Shown here in pieces: positions 63,986-64,000 of a stretch of DNA of 64,000 nt. Both the position numbers and the translations under genes were made by a program. Position 1 is the stretch's first letter. The number at the start of each line of letters is the position of its first letter. This stretch comes from Tubulanus polymorphus. Lineage: Eukaryota; Nemertea; Palaeonemertea; Tubulaniformes; Tubulanidae. Below the pieces are notes generated by a model, which was given only the letters and a program-made list of their open reading frames with translations, ran no database searches and was not told the origin of the DNA. Location: contig NC_134028.1 in the NCBI RefSeq assembly GCF_964204645.1, forward strand, positions 15,489,263-15,553,262, written 5' to 3'.

Positions 63986-64000
63986 AGTTTGGTTTTGTCA

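Overview
The window looks like AT-rich nuclear DNA of an invertebrate animal. Two transposon genes are spliced with GT/AG introns, one carries a P2X7-type intracellular domain, and most of the rest is mobile DNA of the Polinton/Maverick class (virus-like transposons) plus satellites. I see no rRNA, tRNA, CRISPR or bacterial operon. The species cannot be named from the sequence.

Region 1 (1-10902). A 7.27-kb DNA transposon (819-8086) with TTAA target duplication and terminal repeat AGGTCCTATGACCTCT has inserted into a minus-strand transposase-like gene, whose halves remain at 359-814 and 8091-8322. It carries two convergent spliced genes: a DDE-type transposase of the kind I associate with Kolobok elements, and a 198-aa protein with a P2X7 intracellular ('ballast') domain. 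Several MITE-like hairpins sit inside it. Bases 8340-10902 hold no gene I can support.

Region 2 (10903-36030). A giant, almost identical inverted repeat with arms of about 12.4 and 12.8 kb. Each arm has unassigned flank, a decayed Polinton block (membrane proteins, integrase, packaging ATPase split by a 1-kb TTAA element, zinc-finger protein, major-capsid fragment), a dispersed hairpin repeat, and the PolB-side end of a second, short Polinton derivative with a 218-aa zinc-finger protein. The arms meet inside a 24-27-bp satellite, where the repeat switches strand at about 23257. A third copy of the short derivative and its satellite follows at 36031-38940.

Region 3 (40910-55779). A structurally complete 14.87-kb Polinton with 85-bp terminal inverted repeats starting AGTAATTGG and a perfect 6-bp target duplication, TATGTC. 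Gene order from the right end: PolB (minus), a zinc-ribbon VLTF3-like protein (plus), then on the minus strand a penton-like minor capsid protein, small membrane proteins, a structural-module protein, an acidic/membrane protein, the major capsid protein, integrase, packaging ATPase and two membrane proteins; a small plus-strand gene lies at the left end. These would supply replication (PolB), integration (integrase), DNA packaging (ATPase) and capsid. PolB has lost its central exonuclease/palm part but keeps a LAGLIDADG intein in the YxDTD motif. Integrase, ATPase and major capsid protein are open; at least six other genes carry stops or frameshifts. Most genes share a start signature: a T-run, then a TATAAATG-like sequence.

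Region 4 (55786-64000). A 2,029-bp unit (PolB 5' end, terminal repeat, flank, satellite) is tandemly duplicated, followed by a 31-bp satellite running to about 61.1 kb and a roughly 1.6-kb non-coding segment in tandem, itself made of repeats of about 160 bp.
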